From positions 1 to 64,000 of the forward strand of contig CANOSM010000007.1 of assembly GCA_947569365.1 (NCBI GenBank): a stretch of DNA of 64,000 bases, given 5' to 3'. The position numbers were made by a program, and so were the translations under genes. Position 1 is the first letter of the stretch; every line of letters begins with the position of its first letter. The notes under the pieces are model-generated. The model worked only from the letters and a program-made list of their open reading frames with translations. It was not told the DNA's origin and did no database searches. The DNA is from an uncultured Clostridium sp. Lineage in GTDB: Bacteria > Bacillota > Clostridia > TANB77 > CAG-508. Below are positions 37,243-46,551 of the stretch, piece after piece.

Positions 37243-38049
37243 ATGAAATTAAGAGTTTTAGAAGATAATAATACATATATAGATAATTATTATTTAGGAG
37301 AGCCTGCTGTAAGTTATTACATAGAAGATAATGATATAAAAATATTATTTGATGCAGGATATTCAGATGCATTTATAAAAAATGCAGAAAGTATGGGAAT
37401 TGATTTAAACACAATTAATAAAATAGTAATATCTCATGGGCATAATGATCATACAGGAGGATTAAAATATTTGTTTAACAATATTAATAATAAAGATATT
37501 GAACTTTTGGCACATACAGAATGTTTAAATAAAAAGATGTTTGAAGAAGAGTATATTGGAACATCTATGACAAAAGAGCAGTTAAGTAAAAAATGTAAAT
37601 TAAGATTAATAAATGCTCCAGTTCAGATAAGTGAAAATATTATATTTTTAGGAGAAATACCAGAATCAAATAAGTTTGAGATAAGAGAAGTAATTGGAAA
37701 ATGTGAAAGTAATGGTGAGATGATAAATGATATAGTAAGAGATGATACAGCAATAGTATATAAATCAAAACAAGGATTATTTATTATAACAGGATGCTCT
37801 CATAGTGGAATATGTAATATTATTGAGTATGCTAAAAAAGTATGTAATGAAAATAGAATCTATGGTGTTATTGGAGGATTCCATTTATTTGAAGTTAATG
37901 ATAGACTGTATAATACAATAAAATATTTTAAAGAAAATTCTATTAAATTATTATATCCATGTCACTGTACTTCTTTAAATGTAAAAATTGAAATGGCTAA
38001 AGAATTACAGATAAAAGAAGTAGGTGTTGGATTAGAATTAAATATATAA
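37243..38049 (+). CDS. metallo-beta-lactamase-fold hydrolase
   Basis: 268 residues. SHGHNDHTGG is the main metal site. GCSHSGICNII, GGFHL and PCHCTS supply further ligands, as in the branch annotated as 7,8-dihydropterin-6-methyl-aminobenzene phosphate synthase-like. Clostridial members have unknown substrates. It starts ten bases after the nitroreductase. Confidence 0.88.
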   Translation: MKLRVLEDNNTYIDNYYLGEPAVSYYIEDNDIKILFDAGYSDAFIKNAESMGIDLNTINKIVISHGHNDHTGGLKYLFNNINNKDIELLAHTECLNKKMFEEEYIGTSMTKEQLSKKCKLRLINAPVQISENIIFLGEIPESNKFEIREVIGKCESNGEMINDIVRDDTAIVYKSKQGLFIITGCSHSGICNIIEYAKKVCNENRIYGVIGGFHLFEVNDRLYNTIKYFKENSIKLLYPCHCTSLNVKIEMAKELQIKEVGVGLELNI

Positions 38050-38071
38050 TTAATGTAGAGGAGGATATTAT

Positions 38072-38499
38072 ATGGAAAACTTAGAATTTATGAGTAAATT
38101 CAAACCAAATGAAAGATGTATTAAAGAATTTAAGTATTGGATTGTATGTGTAAGAGCAAAACAAACAACTCTTGGAGATACTGTTATATTGCTTAAAAGA
38201 CAAATTAGGGGGTAGGAGATATGCTTGAAGAAGAAGCTGGAGAATTTCCCGAAGTAGTAAAATGGTATGAAAATCTTTGCAAAGAAAAATTTGGAGCTAT
38301 AAAGTTTAATTATATTATAATGATGATGCATGATAATTTCGTTCATTATCATGCTTTTCCAAGATATGATAAAAGCATAAAGCTATTTGACATAGATTTG
38401 GAAGACAATAGTGCAAATAATACATTAGTTAATTTTGGATCAGTAGAGCCATTAAAGGATGAAATACTTTTTAAAATTAGAGACTATATGAAAGATTAA
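38072..38499 (+). pseudogene. HIT-like protein gene with a -1 break in a G run
   Basis: GGAGG and ATG 38072 lead to KYWIVCVRAKQTTLGDTVIL. The frame stops at TAG 38213. The remainder LEEEAGEFPEVVKWYENLCK and DNFVHYHAFPRYDK is in the -1 frame. One G missing from the run of five at 38208-38212 explains it. HYHAFPRY resembles the HIT-like end of a family of small nucleotide-binding proteins. Decay, phase variation and a read error are all possible. Confidence 0.65.
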
Positions 38500-38522
38500 A
38501 TAACAATTTTGGAGGAATGTAA

Positions 38523-38981
38523 ATGAAAGTAGAGAAAGCTGGTTGTGTATTAATAAATTTAGAAGAAGGAAAAATTGGACTTGTACACAGAAATAAGAAT
38601 AATGATTATTCATTTCCAAAAGGACATTTAGAAAAAGGAGAGACTTTAAAAGAATGTGCTATAAGAGAAACAGAAGAAGAAACTGGAAGAAAAAATCATA
38701 TTATAATAGATAAAGAGATACATGTATTAAAATACACTACTTCATCAGGGGAAGAAGTTGAAACTTATATGTATATTGCTATAGATGATGGAAAGACAGA
38801 AAAATATATTAAGGAAGAAGATAGAGAAAATTTAAAGTGGGTAAGTTTAGATGAAGTTGAGAAAACTTTAACATATGATAATTTAAAAATATTTTGGCTT
38901 GTAGTAAAACCACAAATAGAAAAAATAATAGAAAATAATGGAATAGTAAGTGAAGAAGTACTAAAAGCTTTAGGAATATAG
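38523..38981 (+). CDS. Nudix hydrolase, diadenosine-polyphosphatase-like
   Basis: 152 residues. GCVLINLEEGKIGLVHRN, then FPKGHLEKGETLKECAIRET with EEETG. The FPKGH form of the box is typical of Ap4A or diphosphoinositol-type Nudix enzymes. GGAGG precedes ATG 38523. Confidence 0.92.
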   Translation: MKVEKAGCVLINLEEGKIGLVHRNKNNDYSFPKGHLEKGETLKECAIRETEEETGRKNHIIIDKEIHVLKYTTSSGEEVETYMYIAIDDGKTEKYIKEEDRENLKWVSLDEVEKTLTYDNLKIFWLVVKPQIEKIIENNGIVSEEVLKALGI

Positions 38982-39013
38982 CTTAAATGATTAAAAAAGA
39001 TGTAGGAGAAAAT

Positions 39014-39496
39014 ATGTTAAATATTAATATTGTTTGTGTTGGAAAAATAAAAGAAGAATATTTAAAATCAGCAATAGCAGAATATTCAAAAAGACTATCA
39101 AAATATTGTTTATTAAAAATTATAGAATTACAAGATGAAAAATTACCAGATAAACAATATGAAAGTACATTAAATAAATGTAAAGAAAAAGAATGTGAAA
39201 GAATCATAAATAGCATAAAAAAAGAATCTTATATAATAGCATTAGACTTAAAAGGCAAAGAAATTTCATCAGAAGAATTTTCAGAAAAAATAGAAAATAT
39301 TGCTACAAATTTTAATAGTAATATAACATTTATAATAGGAGGAACTCTGGGATTAACTGAGAAAGTATTAAAGATATCTAATGAAAAAATATGTTTTTCT
39401 AAGATGACATTTCCACACCAATTAATAAGAGTGTTTTTATTAGAGCAGATATTTAGAGCTTTTAAAATATCTAATAATGAAACATATCATTGGTAG
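39014..39496 (+). CDS. rlmH: 23S rRNA (pseudouridine1915-N3)-methyltransferase RlmH
   Basis: 160 residues from ATG 39014, preceded by TAGGAG (the in-frame ATG 38987 lies before that site). SPOUT-family signatures: YIIALDLKGKEISSEEF, the knot GGTLGL, and FSKMTFPHQLIRVFLLEQIF with the YHW end typical of RlmH. It methylates pseudouridine 1915 of 23S rRNA. A core gene, which helps anchor the window as chromosomal. Confidence 0.96.
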   Translation: MLNINIVCVGKIKEEYLKSAIAEYSKRLSKYCLLKIIELQDEKLPDKQYESTLNKCKEKECERIINSIKKESYIIALDLKGKEISSEEFSEKIENIATNFNSNITFIIGGTLGLTEKVLKISNEKICFSKMTFPHQLIRVFLLEQIFRAFKISNNETYHW

Positions 39497-39536
39497 ATAT
39501 AAATTAAATATAAAATTTTTAGGAGGATAAAATAAT

Positions 39537-40091
39537 ATGGAAGAATTATTTGATGTATTAGATGAAAAAGGAAATTATACAGGAAGAATTGAAACTAGAG
39601 AAGTTTGTCATAAAGAAGGATTATGGCATAAAGCTACTACAGTATGTATAATAAATTCTAAAAATCAAGTTTTATTACAAAGAAGAAGTAAAAATAAGAA
39701 ATTATGGCCAAACATGTTAGATATTACAGCAGGCGGCCATGTTCTTGCTGGAGAATTTGGATTTGAATCTATAATAAGAGAAACTAAAGAAGAATTAGGA
39801 ATTGATATTGATAGAAAAGATATGATATTTATAGGATCAAGCTTATCTCAAAATATAAAATGTGATATTAAAAATAATCATATTAATGAATATTACATAG
39901 TACTTAAAGATATTGATGAAAAGGATATCAAACTTCAAGAGGAAGAAGTATCAGAAGTAAAATGGATAGATAAAGATGAAATAATAAGAAGAATAAAAAA
40001 TAATTATGATGGAATTACAGATAAAGAAGGGTGTTGGGAATATTTAATAAAATACTATGAATGGTCTGATAGTAAGAATATAAAGGCTTAA
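39537..40091 (+). CDS. Nudix hydrolase, IPP isomerase-like branch
   Basis: 184 residues, paralogous to 11008-11553: ELFDVLDEKGNYTGR, HKEGLWHKA, LLQRRSKNKKLWPNMLD, and a box from TAGGHVLAGEFGFESIIRET to KEELGID. AGGAGG precedes ATG 39537. Likely a pyrophosphatase rather than an isomerase. Confidence 0.9.
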   Translation: MEELFDVLDEKGNYTGRIETREVCHKEGLWHKATTVCIINSKNQVLLQRRSKNKKLWPNMLDITAGGHVLAGEFGFESIIRETKEELGIDIDRKDMIFIGSSLSQNIKCDIKNNHINEYYIVLKDIDEKDIKLQEEEVSEVKWIDKDEIIRRIKNNYDGITDKEGCWEYLIKYYEWSDSKNIKA

Positions 40092-40161
40092 AAATATTAA
40101 GATAATTAGAATTATGAATTATAATATATAAATCAAGATATTTTATAAGAGGAAAAAAATA

Positions 40162-41958
40162 ATGAAAATACAAGATATTATAAAACTTATTGTTAATAGA
40201 CTAAAGAAACGTGATAAATTACCAGAAGGAAAAGTTAGCATAGATAGAGAGCACAAATTTGATAAAGATGTATCTAATAATTTATCATTGATAGATGAAA
40301 ATAACTTAGCAAAACAATTTCAAACTAAAATGATGGCAAATGGTATAAACTTAAATGAAACGAAAGTAAATACTACTTTTACAGAGCTAACGCAACAGCA
40401 ATGTATTGAACTAACAAAAAAATTTTTTAATACAATTAATCCAGAATTTAATCAAAAAGTAGAGAAAATATTTGAGGGAAAAGGAGAAAATAGTAGTACA
40501 CAAAAAGTATTTCTTACAATGGATAGTAAATGTCATGATTCTGATAAATCTAGTGCTACAAGTCCGCTTTCTAAAGATGAAGATATGAGTCTATATATTC
40601 CAATAACAGGAACACTACTTGATTGTTATTCTCTAATACATGAAATAACACACTCTTTTGATGCTATAGAGGGAGATAATGGAACAAGAATTGTGTTAGG
40701 AGAAATAGCGCCACAGTGTATGGAAAGGCTTTTTGATGAATTTCTTATGAGTATGTCAGAGGAAGATTTAAAACAATATGGAATGGATAGAAATAAGTTA
40801 AAAGAAGATATAAATTTAAGAAAAATTAAAACTTTTGAGAAAAGATATAAAGCTATTATTGATATAGTAAATAATAAAGGAAATCATATAATAAATACAA
40901 GATACATGTTAGCTCAATTATATCAAACACAATTTATGAAATTACCATCAAATGAGAGAAATACTGTTATAATGAATTTCATTGATTGCATTAAAAATAA
41001 TGATTTTGTGGGAGCAAATAATATTTTAGGAATAGATAGTACTAAGATAAATGATTATTTAAATGATACAATAAAAGAGTATACAGACTTAGTAAATCCA
41101 AAAGAAGAAGAGGAAGAAATAATTAATAATAATATTTATAACATAAATGAATTTAAAAAATTAATATTTTCTTCTAAAAGTACAGATGATATATATAAAG
41201 TAGTGATGCAACATATAGAAAAAGATGATAATTATAATGGATTTTTAGAACATCCAGAAAATCATAAAGGAAATAGAACAGGGTTCATAAAGAAAAACGA
41301 ATATATTCCAATTAATGAAGATTTGCTTTGTTTAGTAATTAATGATAATAACATATATAAGACATTAATTGAAAATGTTAGAAGTAATTCAGAGAAATAT
41401 GAAAATTTTTCAGAAGCAATTTTACATGGAGTACTTGAGACTGAAAAGTCATATTTTACTAAAGACATAGAAAGTGATAATTATATTCTTTATATGAAAT
41501 ATTATGAAAGTGAAAAAATGAAAGGAAGTAAAAATCCATATATAACAGCTAGAGACTATTTTATAAGAGAACATGCAATATATGGAGAAGATGAACTAGA
41601 AGATTATGCATTTTATAATATTTCTAATTCAAAAAGATTGGGAAAAGGTGCAATGTGTAGTGAAAAGAATTCGATGGTTAATAATTTACTAAGTTTTTGT
41701 GGTTATAAAACCATCTTAATAAATGGACATTTGCAAACTGAAACAAGAAGTGACGATCATTGCTATACATTATTTGAAGAGAAAGGTAGATATAGTATTT
41801 TTGATTATGCACAACAAAATGTTCAAAGAGGGGTATTTTCAAGTGCTGAACAATTAAAAAAAGGTATAAATATTGAAACTAAAAAGAAAAATGGAAAAAA
41901 ACTAATATATACGTCAGAGCCAGTAAAACTACCAAAAAAGAATCCATTAACTAGATAG
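40162..41958 (+). CDS. large protein with HExxH protease-like and transglutaminase-like regions
   Basis: 598 residues, no signal peptide. HEITH at residues 160-164 with GEIAPQCMERL near 180 forms a zinc-metalloprotease (gluzincin-like) pattern. A C-terminal region has Cys499 (GAMCSEKNS), His533 (SDDHCYTLF) and Asp548 (YSIFDYAQ), a possible Cys-His-Asp triad of the transglutaminase fold. Combining two hydrolase-like folds in one cytosolic protein is unusual. The style resembles lineage-specific proteins elsewhere in the window. Function unknown. Confidence 0.6.
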   Translation: MKIQDIIKLIVNRLKKRDKLPEGKVSIDREHKFDKDVSNNLSLIDENNLAKQFQTKMMANGINLNETKVNTTFTELTQQQCIELTKKFFNTINPEFNQKVEKIFEGKGENSSTQKVFLTMDSKCHDSDKSSATSPLSKDEDMSLYIPITGTLLDCYSLIHEITHSFDAIEGDNGTRIVLGEIAPQCMERLFDEFLMSMSEEDLKQYGMDRNKLKEDINLRKIKTFEKRYKAIIDIVNNKGNHIINTRYMLAQLYQTQFMKLPSNERNTVIMNFIDCIKNNDFVGANNILGIDSTKINDYLNDTIKEYTDLVNPKEEEEEIINNNIYNINEFKKLIFSSKSTDDIYKVVMQHIEKDDNYNGFLEHPENHKGNRTGFIKKNEYIPINEDLLCLVINDNNIYKTLIENVRSNSEKYENFSEAILHGVLETEKSYFTKDIESDNYILYMKYYESEKMKGSKNPYITARDYFIREHAIYGEDELEDYAFYNISNSKRLGKGAMCSEKNSMVNNLLSFCGYKTILINGHLQTETRSDDHCYTLFEEKGRYSIFDYAQQNVQRGVFSSAEQLKKGINIETKKKNGKKLIYTSEPVKLPKKNPLTR

Positions 41959-41986
41959 AAATATAAATAGAAATTATAGTAAATAG

Positions 41987-42030
41987 AAAGTGACCAAAAT
42001 TAATAATTATTTAATTTTATGGTCACTTTT
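41987..42030. terminator. bidirectional terminator
   Basis: Arms 41987-42002 and 42011-42028 (aaagtgaccaaaatta) lie between convergent genes, with A and T runs outside. Confidence 0.85.
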
Positions 42031-42045
42031 AAAATATTTATTATT

Positions 42046-42837
42046 TTATTTTTTTAGCTTATCAATTACATTTGCTGCTAAATTTATTTTATCATCAGAT
42101 ACTTTTCCTTCAATAGCTCTTAATGTTTCTATAGGAACTGCAAATATTATTGTATTTGATTGATCACTACTTAAATCATTAAGAGTAGCAAGTGTTCTTA
42201 AATGAAGTGCACCAGGAGATGAACTCATAATTGAAGCAGCCTTTGCTAAATTTTCAGAAGCTTCAACTTCACCTTGTGCTTTAGTAATAACAGCTTGTTT
42301 TTCTCTTTCTGCTTCTGCAATTCTAGCAATAACTCTCTTCATTTCTGCAGGAAGAGAAACATCTTTAAGTTCAACATTTTCTACTTTAATTCCCCAAGGA
42401 TCTGTAGCTTCATCAACTATAGTACATATTTTTGTACTTAATTTATTTCTTTCTGCTAATAGTTCATCAAGAGAAACAGATCCTGCTATATTTCTCATTG
42501 TTGTTTGTGCAAGCTGACTAACTGCATAATTAAAATTTTCAACTGCAAGTACAGCTTTTGATGCATCAAAAATTTTATAATATAAAACAGCATTTATTTT
42601 TATTGAAACATTATCTTTTGTAATAGCTTCTTGTTCTGGAACATCAACTGTTTTTGTTCTAATATCAATCTTTTTATATGAATGAACTATTGGAAGTATA
42701 ACATGCCATCCAGGCTCAAGTATTTTTTGAAATTTACCATATAAGAATAAGATACCACGTTCATATTCATTTACTTGTCTAATAGAACAAAATATAACAA
42801 TTAATAGTACAATTAGTAAAGGTATTAATAATTCCAT
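42046..42837 (-). CDS. slipin/SPFH (band 7) membrane protein
   Basis: 263 residues. One N-terminal membrane helix (LLIPLLIVLLIVIFCS), then the SPFH domain: VNEYERGILFLYGKFQK, PGWHVILPIV, DVPEQEAITKDN and LDELLAERNKLS. A coiled-coil AEAEREKQAVITKAQGE follows. Slipins form membrane microdomain scaffolds and often pair with an NfeD protease, which is not present here. AGGAGG (minus strand) precedes the start. Confidence 0.93.
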   Translation of the reverse strand: MELLIPLLIVLLIVIFCSIRQVNEYERGILFLYGKFQKILEPGWHVILPIVHSYKKIDIRTKTVDVPEQEAITKDNVSIKINAVLYYKIFDASKAVLAVENFNYAVSQLAQTTMRNIAGSVSLDELLAERNKLSTKICTIVDEATDPWGIKVENVELKDVSLPAEMKRVIARIAEAEREKQAVITKAQGEVEASENLAKAASIMSSSPGALHLRTLATLNDLSSDQSNTIIFAVPIETLRAIEGKVSDDKINLAANVIDKLKK

Positions 42838-42998
42838 ATATTTTTCCTCCTAATAAATAATATACTAAATTATATCATGTATTTTAAGAAATATAAATAA
42901 AATTTTAAAATAATAGTATCAATATAATACTAATAAGTAATATAATAAATAAAATAAGAATAATTAATAATATAGATATTTAAAATGGAGGAAAATGA

Positions 42999-43634
42999 AT
43001 GAAAGTATTATTAGTAAATGGTGGACCTCATAAAGAAGGATGTACGTTTGTTGCACTAAAAGAAATTGAAAAGACATTAAATGTAGAAGGAATAAGTACA
43101 GAGATATTTTGGGTAGGAACAAAGCAGGTAGGCGGATGTATTGCTTGCCAGAATTGTTCAAAGACAGGAAAATGTGTATTTAATGATGTTGTAAATGAAT
43201 TTGTAGAAAAAGCAAAAGAAGCAGATGGATTTATATTTGGAAGTCCTGTTCATTATGCAGGAGCTACTGGAAATATGATATCTTTTATGGATAGAGTATT
43301 TTATTCAGCTTTTCAAGCAGGATATGGAAATAGATTTTCTTTTAAACCTGCTGCTTGTATATCATCTGCAAGAAGAGCTGGAACTACATCTACATATGAT
43401 CAATTGAATAAATATTTTGGAATAGCACAAATGCCTATAATATCATCAAAATATTGGAATATGGTACATGGAAAATGTCCAGAAGATGTATTAAAAGATG
43501 AAGAAGGTTTGCAAACTATGAGAGTTTTAGGAAGAAACATGGCATATTATTTAAAATGTATACAGGCAGGTAAAGAAAAAGGCATAATGCTACCTACTCA
43601 AGAAAAACCTATAAAGACTAGTTTTATACGATAA
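42999..43634 (+). CDS. flavodoxin-fold NADPH-dependent FMN reductase-like protein
   Basis: 211 residues. VLLVNGGPHKEGCT is the FMN phosphate loop. GGCIACQNCSKTGKCVFND is the Cys-rich loop of the iron-sulphur flavoprotein branch, and FGSPVHYAGATGNMISFMDR is the flavin-binding segment. Such enzymes move electrons from NAD(P)H to small acceptors. GGAGG precedes ATG 42999. Confidence 0.92.
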   Translation: MKVLLVNGGPHKEGCTFVALKEIEKTLNVEGISTEIFWVGTKQVGGCIACQNCSKTGKCVFNDVVNEFVEKAKEADGFIFGSPVHYAGATGNMISFMDRVFYSAFQAGYGNRFSFKPAACISSARRAGTTSTYDQLNKYFGIAQMPIISSKYWNMVHGKCPEDVLKDEEGLQTMRVLGRNMAYYLKCIQAGKEKGIMLPTQEKPIKTSFIR

Positions 43635-43660
43635 ATAGACTAAAAACAAATAATAATTAT

Positions 43661-43698
43661 AACCAGTACAATTAAGTTTAAATGTACTGGTGTTTTTA
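43661..43698 (+). terminator. rho-independent terminator
   Basis: Arms aaccagtaca 43661-43670 and tgtactggt 43683-43691, then a T run. Confidence 0.88.
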
Positions 43699-43817
43699 AT
43701 ATATAAATTTTTTGTAAAAAATAAATAAAAATGTGCTATAAGTATTGACAACACTGAGATTGAAAAAGTATAATAAGCTAAAACTGAAGAATATGTATCA
43801 TAGAAAGGACAAGCATA

Positions 43818-44462
43818 ATGCACAATTTATATTTTTCTAATAATGATTATAAAAATAGTAGTGATGAAGAACTAATAACATTAATAAAACAAAATAATGA
43901 TAAGGGAGCTCTAAATTATCTTCTAGAAAAATATACAGACCTAGTAAATATGAAGGTTTCTAAGTATTTTATTGTAGGGGCTGAAAGAGAAGATATAGTT
44001 CAAGAAGGAATGATAGGGCTATTTAAGGCTGTAAAAAGTTTTGATGGAGAAAGATTAAGTTCATTTAAGACTTTTGCAAATCTTTGTGTAGAAAGACAAC
44101 TACAAACTGCAATAAAAACTTCTACTAGACAAAAACATATGGCTCTTAATTCATCAGTATCTTTAAATACAGCAGCATATGATGATAATGATGATATTAG
44201 TATAATTGAAAGATTAGATACGAATACAGCAGAAGATCCATTAGACACAATAACGAAAAAAGAGTATTATAAATTTGTAGAAAATAGGATTGAAGAGACA
44301 TTAAGTGATTTTGAAAAACAAGTATTACATAGATATACAAGTGGTGAATCTTATGTAGAAATAGCAGCAAGACTAGATTCACAAGTAAAATCTGTTGATA
44401 ATGCAATACAAAGAATAAGAAAAAAAGCAACTAAGAATATCATGAAAGAATCAGATATATAA
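43818..44462 (+). CDS. sigH: RNA polymerase sigma factor, SigH (Spo0H) type
   Basis: 214 residues. Region 2 shows EREDIVQEGMIGLFKAVKSF and FKTFANLCVERQL. Region 4 shows LSDFEKQVLHRYTSGESYVE followed by IAARL and KSVDNAIQRIRKK. This is the SigH type used for early stationary phase and sporulation genes in Bacillota. The tRNA-Thr follows 40 bases later. Its presence suggests a spore-forming ancestry but does not prove sporulation. Confidence 0.93.
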   Translation: MHNLYFSNNDYKNSSDEELITLIKQNNDKGALNYLLEKYTDLVNMKVSKYFIVGAEREDIVQEGMIGLFKAVKSFDGERLSSFKTFANLCVERQLQTAIKTSTRQKHMALNSSVSLNTAAYDDNDDISIIERLDTNTAEDPLDTITKKEYYKFVENRIEETLSDFEKQVLHRYTSGESYVEIAARLDSQVKSVDNAIQRIRKKATKNIMKESDI

Positions 44463-44469
44463 AGTTATT

Positions 44470-44499
44470 TCCAATTTATATATAAAGATAAATTGGAAA
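44470..44499 (+). terminator. hairpin between sigH and tRNA-Thr
   Basis: ttccaattta and taaattggaa pair around an AT loop. There is no T run, so it may be a processing stem rather than a terminator. Confidence 0.45.
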
Positions 44500-44502
44500 A
44501 AT

Positions 44503-44578
44503 GCTTCTATAGCTCAGTAGGTAGAGCACATCCATGGTAAGGATGGGGTCGCCAGTTCAATTCTGGCTGGAAGCTCCA
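44503..44578 (+). tRNA. tRNA-Thr (anticodon GGT)
   Basis: Cloverleaf: acceptor GCTTCTA pairs with TGGAAGC (one G-U), D arm AGCTC...GAGC, anticodon stem CATCC/GGATG with loop ATGGTAA (anticodon GGT), T arm CCAG-TTCAATT-CTGG, discriminator T and encoded CCA end. Confidence 0.96.
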
Positions 44579-44587
44579 AAATCAAAA

Positions 44588-44637
44588 AATGACGAAGTTT
44601 CAAACATAAATTGAAATTTTGTTATTTTTTTACCTTA
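44588..44637 (+). terminator. terminator after tRNA-Thr
   Basis: A long stem with G-U pairs (aatgacgaagtttcaa with ttgaaattttgttatt) is followed by a T run. Confidence 0.85.
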
Positions 44638-44656
44638 AACTGTAAAGAAAAACGTA

Positions 44657-44732
44657 TTGATATATATAAAATATGATAATATATATATATGAGTGGTACT
44701 CAAGAAACTTTCGAAGCCTTGAGTCATTTTTT
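44657..44732 (+). other. orphan promoter followed by a terminator-like hairpin
   Basis: TTGATA 44657-44662, 17 bases, TATATA 44680-44685, then arms actcaag 44698-44704 and cttgagt 44718-44724, with a T run from 44727. The transcript would be only about 45 bases. It may be a small RNA or a leftover attenuator leader. The following sequence to 45081 has an AAGGAG-ATG and short frames (about 44750-44850) but no gene I can support. Confidence 0.5.
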
Positions 44733-45081
44733 GTATATAAGGAGTGCTAATGAAAGAATATATATATATAATGAAGAACTAATAAATTACTTATCATCAA
44801 AAGAGTTATTATTTCTAATAAAAAAAAGATGCTCTAGAGAAAATTGAAAAGTATACATATTATTTAATTGTTAATACATATAAAAATATTTGAGGTTTTT
44901 AATAATTTGATATATAATTTTTAGAAAATGATAATTATGAAATTAAACTAAAAGTATAATATTGCGTATAACAGAAACTGCTTTGATAGTAGCTATAGTT
45001 ATAATTATTTTTTATAATTAAATAACTTATTTGCTAATTTCATATTTATATGAAAAAATAATGGAAAGGGAAAAAATATAT

Positions 45082-46551
45082 ATGAATAATGGGAAAACTG
45101 GAAAAAAAGAATTATCATATGGAGAACAATCAGGAACTATGCAAAAAAAGAGTAGAGCAACACCAATATTTAAAGGAAGAAAAATATCACAATTTCATAT
45201 GGATTTTGTAAAAAATTTATTAGATAAAATGATGAATGGAGAGCTTAATACACAAGAAGTATTAAAATTACTAGAGCAAGCTTCGATTGAAAATGATGAA
45301 ACTATAATAAAAGATGCAGGAAGTATAAAAAGAATTGTTTATTTATTATTAAAGGATAAACCTGATGAACTAAAAAAATATAATGAAACAGTAAAAAGAA
45401 ACTCAGGAAAAAGAAATCCATATAAAGGAAAAATTGGAAAACCTAAATTAGGAACATACTATGAAGAAGAAAAGAAATTTAAAAATAAAATAATAGATGT
45501 ATATTTACCTCAAATTATTTCAGGAGATGTCACATTTGATATGTTAGAAAAACAATTAAATTGTTCACATCGTACTATAGATAAAATAATTGCTGAATAC
45601 TATACTCAAATTGGTGATGATACAGGACTTAAAAATTACGAAAAAGCAAAAATAAGAAATACGGGTACTTCATTAGAGACTAGACAATCTGCAAAAAAGA
45701 TGAGAACAGATGTAAAAGATAGTAAAGTATTATCAAATGCAGAATTTTTATTATTATCTCCAGAAGAACAAGAAAAACAATTAGTTGTAAAAATACGAAA
45801 AGAACAATTAAAAGAAGAAAAATCCAAAAATGAGAGAAAAGGAACTAGTCAAACAGTATTATTAACAGAAGATACAACAATAAATAGAATTAGTAAGATA
45901 ATGGAGTATTTTAAATCCAAAAATCGTGATGAAAACAATATAATTTTTTCTGATGAAGATATTAGATATATGATTTTTAGATATCCTACATTAATAAGAC
46001 GAAGTAAAGAAAATCTAGATAAAAAATTTGACGTTTTAACATCATATAAAGAAATTAACGAATCAACGGCATATGGTATGGTAAAAACTTTTCCTGCTGT
46101 TATAGATTATGGAGATGAAAGAATAAAAAAACAGTTAGATTTATTAGAAAAAGAGCATCTAATGGATTATATAATTTCAAAACCAAGTGGATTAATGAGA
46201 TCAGTTGATTTAATGTATGCTTTAATTGAATATGCTAAAGAGAGGCATAAAACTAATGATTTAAGTAATATTAATAGAAGCAATATATTTATGGCAAATC
46301 CTACATTAAAACGTTTATATGGTACTACTGGTGATGAGTTGAAGAAAAGATTTCCATATTATATAGTAGAAAATAATGATTCAGTACATAATAATAATTA
46401 TGTAGATGATGATTTACCATATGTTATATCAGGTAATTCACTTGGTCAAATAAAACCTGATATTTCAAAATTAGATGAAGCAACGAAAATGTTAGGTGAA
46501 GCTATAAGTAATGAAATTTCAAAAGATAAAGGAGGTAAAAATGTTAAATAA
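45082..46551 (+). CDS. lineage-specific helical protein with HTH-like and mTERF-like repeats
   Basis: 489 residues from ATG 45082 (GAAAGGG upstream; in-frame starts at 45031 and 45061 lack a good site). Two HTH-like units occur near residues 25-90 and 150-200 (LEKQLNCSHRTIDKIIAEYY). From about 290 there are helical repeats of about 35 residues (RYMIFRYPTLIRRSKENL and YGMVKTFPAVIDYGDERI), like mTERF repeats. It is similar in style to 53104-53889. It overlaps the next gene by 11 bases. Function unknown; nucleic-acid binding is a fair guess. Confidence 0.6.
   Translation: MNNGKTGKKELSYGEQSGTMQKKSRATPIFKGRKISQFHMDFVKNLLDKMMNGELNTQEVLKLLEQASIENDETIIKDAGSIKRIVYLLLKDKPDELKKYNETVKRNSGKRNPYKGKIGKPKLGTYYEEEKKFKNKIIDVYLPQIISGDVTFDMLEKQLNCSHRTIDKIIAEYYTQIGDDTGLKNYEKAKIRNTGTSLETRQSAKKMRTDVKDSKVLSNAEFLLLSPEEQEKQLVVKIRKEQLKEEKSKNERKGTSQTVLLTEDTTINRISKIMEYFKSKNRDENNIIFSDEDIRYMIFRYPTLIRRSKENLDKKFDVLTSYKEINESTAYGMVKTFPAVIDYGDERIKKQLDLLEKEHLMDYIISKPSGLMRSVDLMYALIEYAKERHKTNDLSNINRSNIFMANPTLKRLYGTTGDELKKRFPYYIVENNDSVHNNNYVDDDLPYVISGNSLGQIKPDISKLDEATKMLGEAISNEISKDKGGKNVK

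Noticed and set aside
38201..38221. AGG-GGG as another +1 shift site similar to CGG
   Set aside because: The HIT-like gene needs a -1 change in a G run, not +1. AGG occurs in frame elsewhere (for example in the PEP-synthase-like gene) without a break.
3836..40091. Integron-like cassette array
   Set aside because: Single small genes in one direction suggest it, but I see no repeated attC-like sites between genes and no integrase.
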